In this document: in pieces, positions 6,755 to 8,062 of the stretch
How the letters are laid out: each line of letters opens with the position of its first letter
Numbering within the stretch: the stretch's first letter is position 1
From: DATBLY01 sp036555125
Lineage (GTDB): Bacteria; Actinomycetota; UBA4738; HRBIN12
Direction: 5' to 3'
DNA: 8,062 nt
Assembly (NCBI GenBank): GCA_036555125.1
Contig: DATBLY010000016.1
Coordinates: 1 to 8,062, forward strand
Notes under the pieces: model-generated
Database searches by the model: none
The model's input: only the letters and a program-made list of their open reading frames with translations
What the model was told of the DNA's origin: nothing
Made by a program: the position numbers and the translations under genes

Positions 6755-7105
6755 GTGGTGACGATCGAGGACGTGCGGGCGCTCGCGTCGACGTTGCCCC
6801 GCAGCACCGAGGTCCTCGTGCGCGACCGCGTGAAGTTCCGCACGGGCCGGTACGTGTACCTGGCATTCTCGCGCGACGAGACGCAGATGGGGTTCGGGTT
6901 CCCCAAGGCCGAGCGCGACGCGATGGTCGCGGCCGAGCCCGACAAGTTCCTGATGCCGAGCCGCGGCGACCTGCGGTACCACTGGCTCGAGGTGCGCCTG
7001 GCGGCGATCGACGTCGACGAGATGCGCGAGCTCGTCCTGGACGCGTGGCGGATGTGCGTGCCGAAGGGCGTCGCGGCCGCGTACGACGCCGAGTACGGGG
7101 GCTGA
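6755..7105 (+). CDS. MmcQ/YjbR family protein (CyaY-like fold)
   Basis: This 116-residue protein matches the MmcQ/YjbR (DUF419) family. It has an N-terminal helix (VTIEDVRALASTLPRSTE), a central beta-sheet with VKFRTGRYVYLAFSR and TQMGFGFPKAERDAM, then the family's PDKFLMPSRGDLRYHWLEVRL stretch, in which the Trp before the strand is typical, and a closing helix DEMRELVLDAWRMCVP. The family has a double-wing fold like CyaY and has been suggested to bind DNA, but its biological role is not established. The length is normal. The start is the first of two consecutive GTG codons; the second is equally possible. It follows the aminotransferase-like gene by 56 bases and is followed by the next gene after a single base, so co-transcription with that gene is very likely. 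Confidence 0.85.
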   Translation: MVTIEDVRALASTLPRSTEVLVRDRVKFRTGRYVYLAFSRDETQMGFGFPKAERDAMVAAEPDKFLMPSRGDLRYHWLEVRLAAIDVDEMRELVLDAWRMCVPKGVAAAYDAEYGG

Positions 7106-7106
7106 C

Positions 7107-7760
7107 GTGCCGCTGCGGAACCGGGTCGCGCCGACCGGCGAGCTGATCGCCGACCCCGCCCGCGGGCTCGTCTATGGCAACCGAGGGTGCCTGCACGACG
7201 TAGATGGCCGGATCCGGCGGCCGTTCGCGGTCAAGCGCTGGATCGCGTGCCGGCTCCGGTACAAGGATTGGCACCGTGGCCCGCTGCTGCAGCCGGGCCG
7301 GTTCACCGAGCTCTTCTTCCTGGACGAGGCGACCGCGTTCGCCGCGGGCCATCGTCCGTGCGCGCTCTGCCGGTCCGAGGACTATCGCGCGTTCGTCGCG
7401 TCGTGGGAGCCCCTGCATCCCGCCGATCACGGCGCCGACGCGATCGACGATCGCCTGCACGGCGAGCGCTGGGATCCGTCAGCCCGCACGCGGCGCCTCC
7501 ACCGCGTGCGGGCGCGCACCCTGCCGGACGGCGCGTTCGTCCTGCTCGACGGCGAGCCGTGGGTGGTCGTCGACGACCGGCTGGCGCGGTGGACGCCGGG
7601 CGGGTACGTCGGGCGCGTCGCCCGCCCGACCCGGGGGGACCTCGAGGTCGTGACGCCGTCGTCGATCCTGGCGGTCCTGCGGACCGCCCGGGCGCCGGCC
7701 GTGCCGTTCCTGCACCCGTCCGCGTACGCGCCGTCCCGGGCGCGGCGGGGGAGGAGCTAG
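7107..7760 (+). CDS. Conserved hypothetical protein with four cysteines and an Ada-like segment
   Basis: This is a 217-residue protein of unknown function. The start GTG comes one base after the stop of the MmcQ/YjbR gene, with a GGGGG run (7097-7101) as a weak ribosome binding site, which suggests translational coupling. It has exactly four cysteines: C28 (GNRGCLHD), C48 (WIACRL), C85 and C88 (GHRPCALCR), a plausible zinc site. The segment ELFFLDEATAFAAGHRPCALC resembles the end of the Ada DNA-repair zinc domain (FF-x-A--AGFRPC--C), but the spacing of the first two cysteines differs and no methyltransferase domain follows. The C-terminal half has beta-rich stretches (GAFVLLDGEPWVVVDD, WTPGGYVGRV, LEVVTPSSILAVL) and ends in an Arg-rich tail. 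I recall similar unnamed actinobacterial proteins but no characterised member. There is no signal peptide or membrane segment, so it is likely cytoplasmic. Confidence 0.8.
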   Translation: MPLRNRVAPTGELIADPARGLVYGNRGCLHDVDGRIRRPFAVKRWIACRLRYKDWHRGPLLQPGRFTELFFLDEATAFAAGHRPCALCRSEDYRAFVASWEPLHPADHGADAIDDRLHGERWDPSARTRRLHRVRARTLPDGAFVLLDGEPWVVVDDRLARWTPGGYVGRVARPTRGDLEVVTPSSILAVLRTARAPAVPFLHPSAYAPSRARRGRS

Positions 7761-8062
7761 CCTGCCCGCCGCACGGGCAGCGCGATCAGCGCGGCCTCGG
7801 CGGCGTCACCGATCGCGCGGATCGCCGCGCGAGCCTCCGCCTCCGAGCCCAGGTGGCGGCCGAGCGCCGCGTCGGCCTCCTCGAACGCCACCGAAGCCCG
7901 TCGGTGCGCAGACAGCCCAGCGGCGGACAGCGAGAGCAGCGTCGACCGCCGATCGTTCGGGTGCGCCATGCGCCGGAGATGCCGGCGCTCCTCCATCGCC
8001 CGGACGTGGTCGGCCACGGTCGTGAGCGCCAGCCCCAGGAGCTCGGCGAGGCGCGTCTGGGT
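7757..8062 (-). CDS. MarR-type winged-helix regulator, C-terminal part (5' end beyond window)
   Basis: The frame stays open to the right edge and gives 101 residues before the stop complementary to 7757-7759. The visible part starts inside the helix-turn-helix (TQTRLAELLGLALTTVADHV), continues into the recognition helix (RAMEERRHL) and the beta wing, with the MarR-type DRR signature in HPNDRRSTLLSLSAAG, and ends in helices used for dimerisation (FEEADAALGRHLG and an Ala-rich C-terminal helix). MarR proteins are dimeric DNA-binding repressors or activators, often controlling a neighbouring gene and responding to small ligands or oxidants. The usual glycine of the turn before the wing (as in RGLV) is Arg here (RRHL). 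Its true start lies outside the window; the ATG or GTG codons inside the fragment would delete part of the DNA-binding domain. It is convergent with the four-Cys gene, so that gene is not an obvious target. Confidence 0.85.
   Translation of the reverse strand, partial: TQTRLAELLGLALTTVADHVRAMEERRHLRRMAHPNDRRSTLLSLSAAGLSAHRRASVAFEEADAALGRHLGSEAEARAAIRAIGDAAEAALIALPVRRAG

Noticed and set aside
1..8062. CRISPR array, tRNA or rRNA genes, insertion sequences, phage or toxin-antitoxin genes
   Set aside because: I saw no regularly spaced repeats, cloverleaf-like sequence with a CCA end, transposase motif, terminal inverted repeats or defence-type domains. A computational scan (for example tRNAscan-SE) could still detect something I missed.

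Overview
This is a GC-rich window (visibly around 70 % G+C by eye, with strong G/C bias at third codon positions). Five of the six genes whose start lies in the window use GTG. GTG starts, TAnnnT-type -10 elements, probable leaderless starts and the protein families present all suggest a member of the Actinomycetota, perhaps an uncultured lineage. That taxonomic call is inference: there is no rRNA or marker gene here.

Layout, left to right. (1) 1-335, minus strand: the N-terminal 111 residues of an MBL-fold metallo-hydrolase, cut by the window edge just inside its HxHxDH motif. (2) 336-567: a divergent intergenic region. (3) 568-2307, plus: a SulP-family anion transporter with a C-terminal STAS domain. 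The open frame continues upstream to position 58, but that extension runs antisense through the MBL gene and is not real. (4) 2284-2330: two adjacent inverted repeats at the convergent junction, the second a likely bidirectional terminator. (5) 2346-5858, minus: a very large (about 1170 aa) signalling protein with double zinc ribbon, class III nucleotide cyclase, P-loop ATPase and TPR-like repeats. (6) 5859-5936: a compact divergent promoter region. (7) 5937-7760, plus: three genes in a row, namely a class IV (PLP fold IV) aminotransferase-like protein, an MmcQ/YjbR (CyaY-like fold) protein and a conserved hypothetical protein with four cysteines and a short stretch resembling the Ada zinc-binding domain. 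(8) 7757-8062, minus: the C-terminal part of a MarR-type regulator, cut by the right edge, whose stop codon overlaps that of the preceding gene in a shared CTAG.

No single pathway links all the genes. The window reads as ordinary chromosome with closely packed divergent and convergent units. The MmcQ/YjbR gene and the four-Cys gene (1-nt gap) are probably co-transcribed; the aminotransferase-like gene may or may not share that transcript. I see no CRISPR array, tRNA, rRNA, insertion sequence or phage gene. The items most worth following up are the four-Cys protein of unknown function, the cyclase domain that lacks the usual adenine-recognising aspartate, and an AGGCTG element that I found only in the three plus-strand intergenic gaps.
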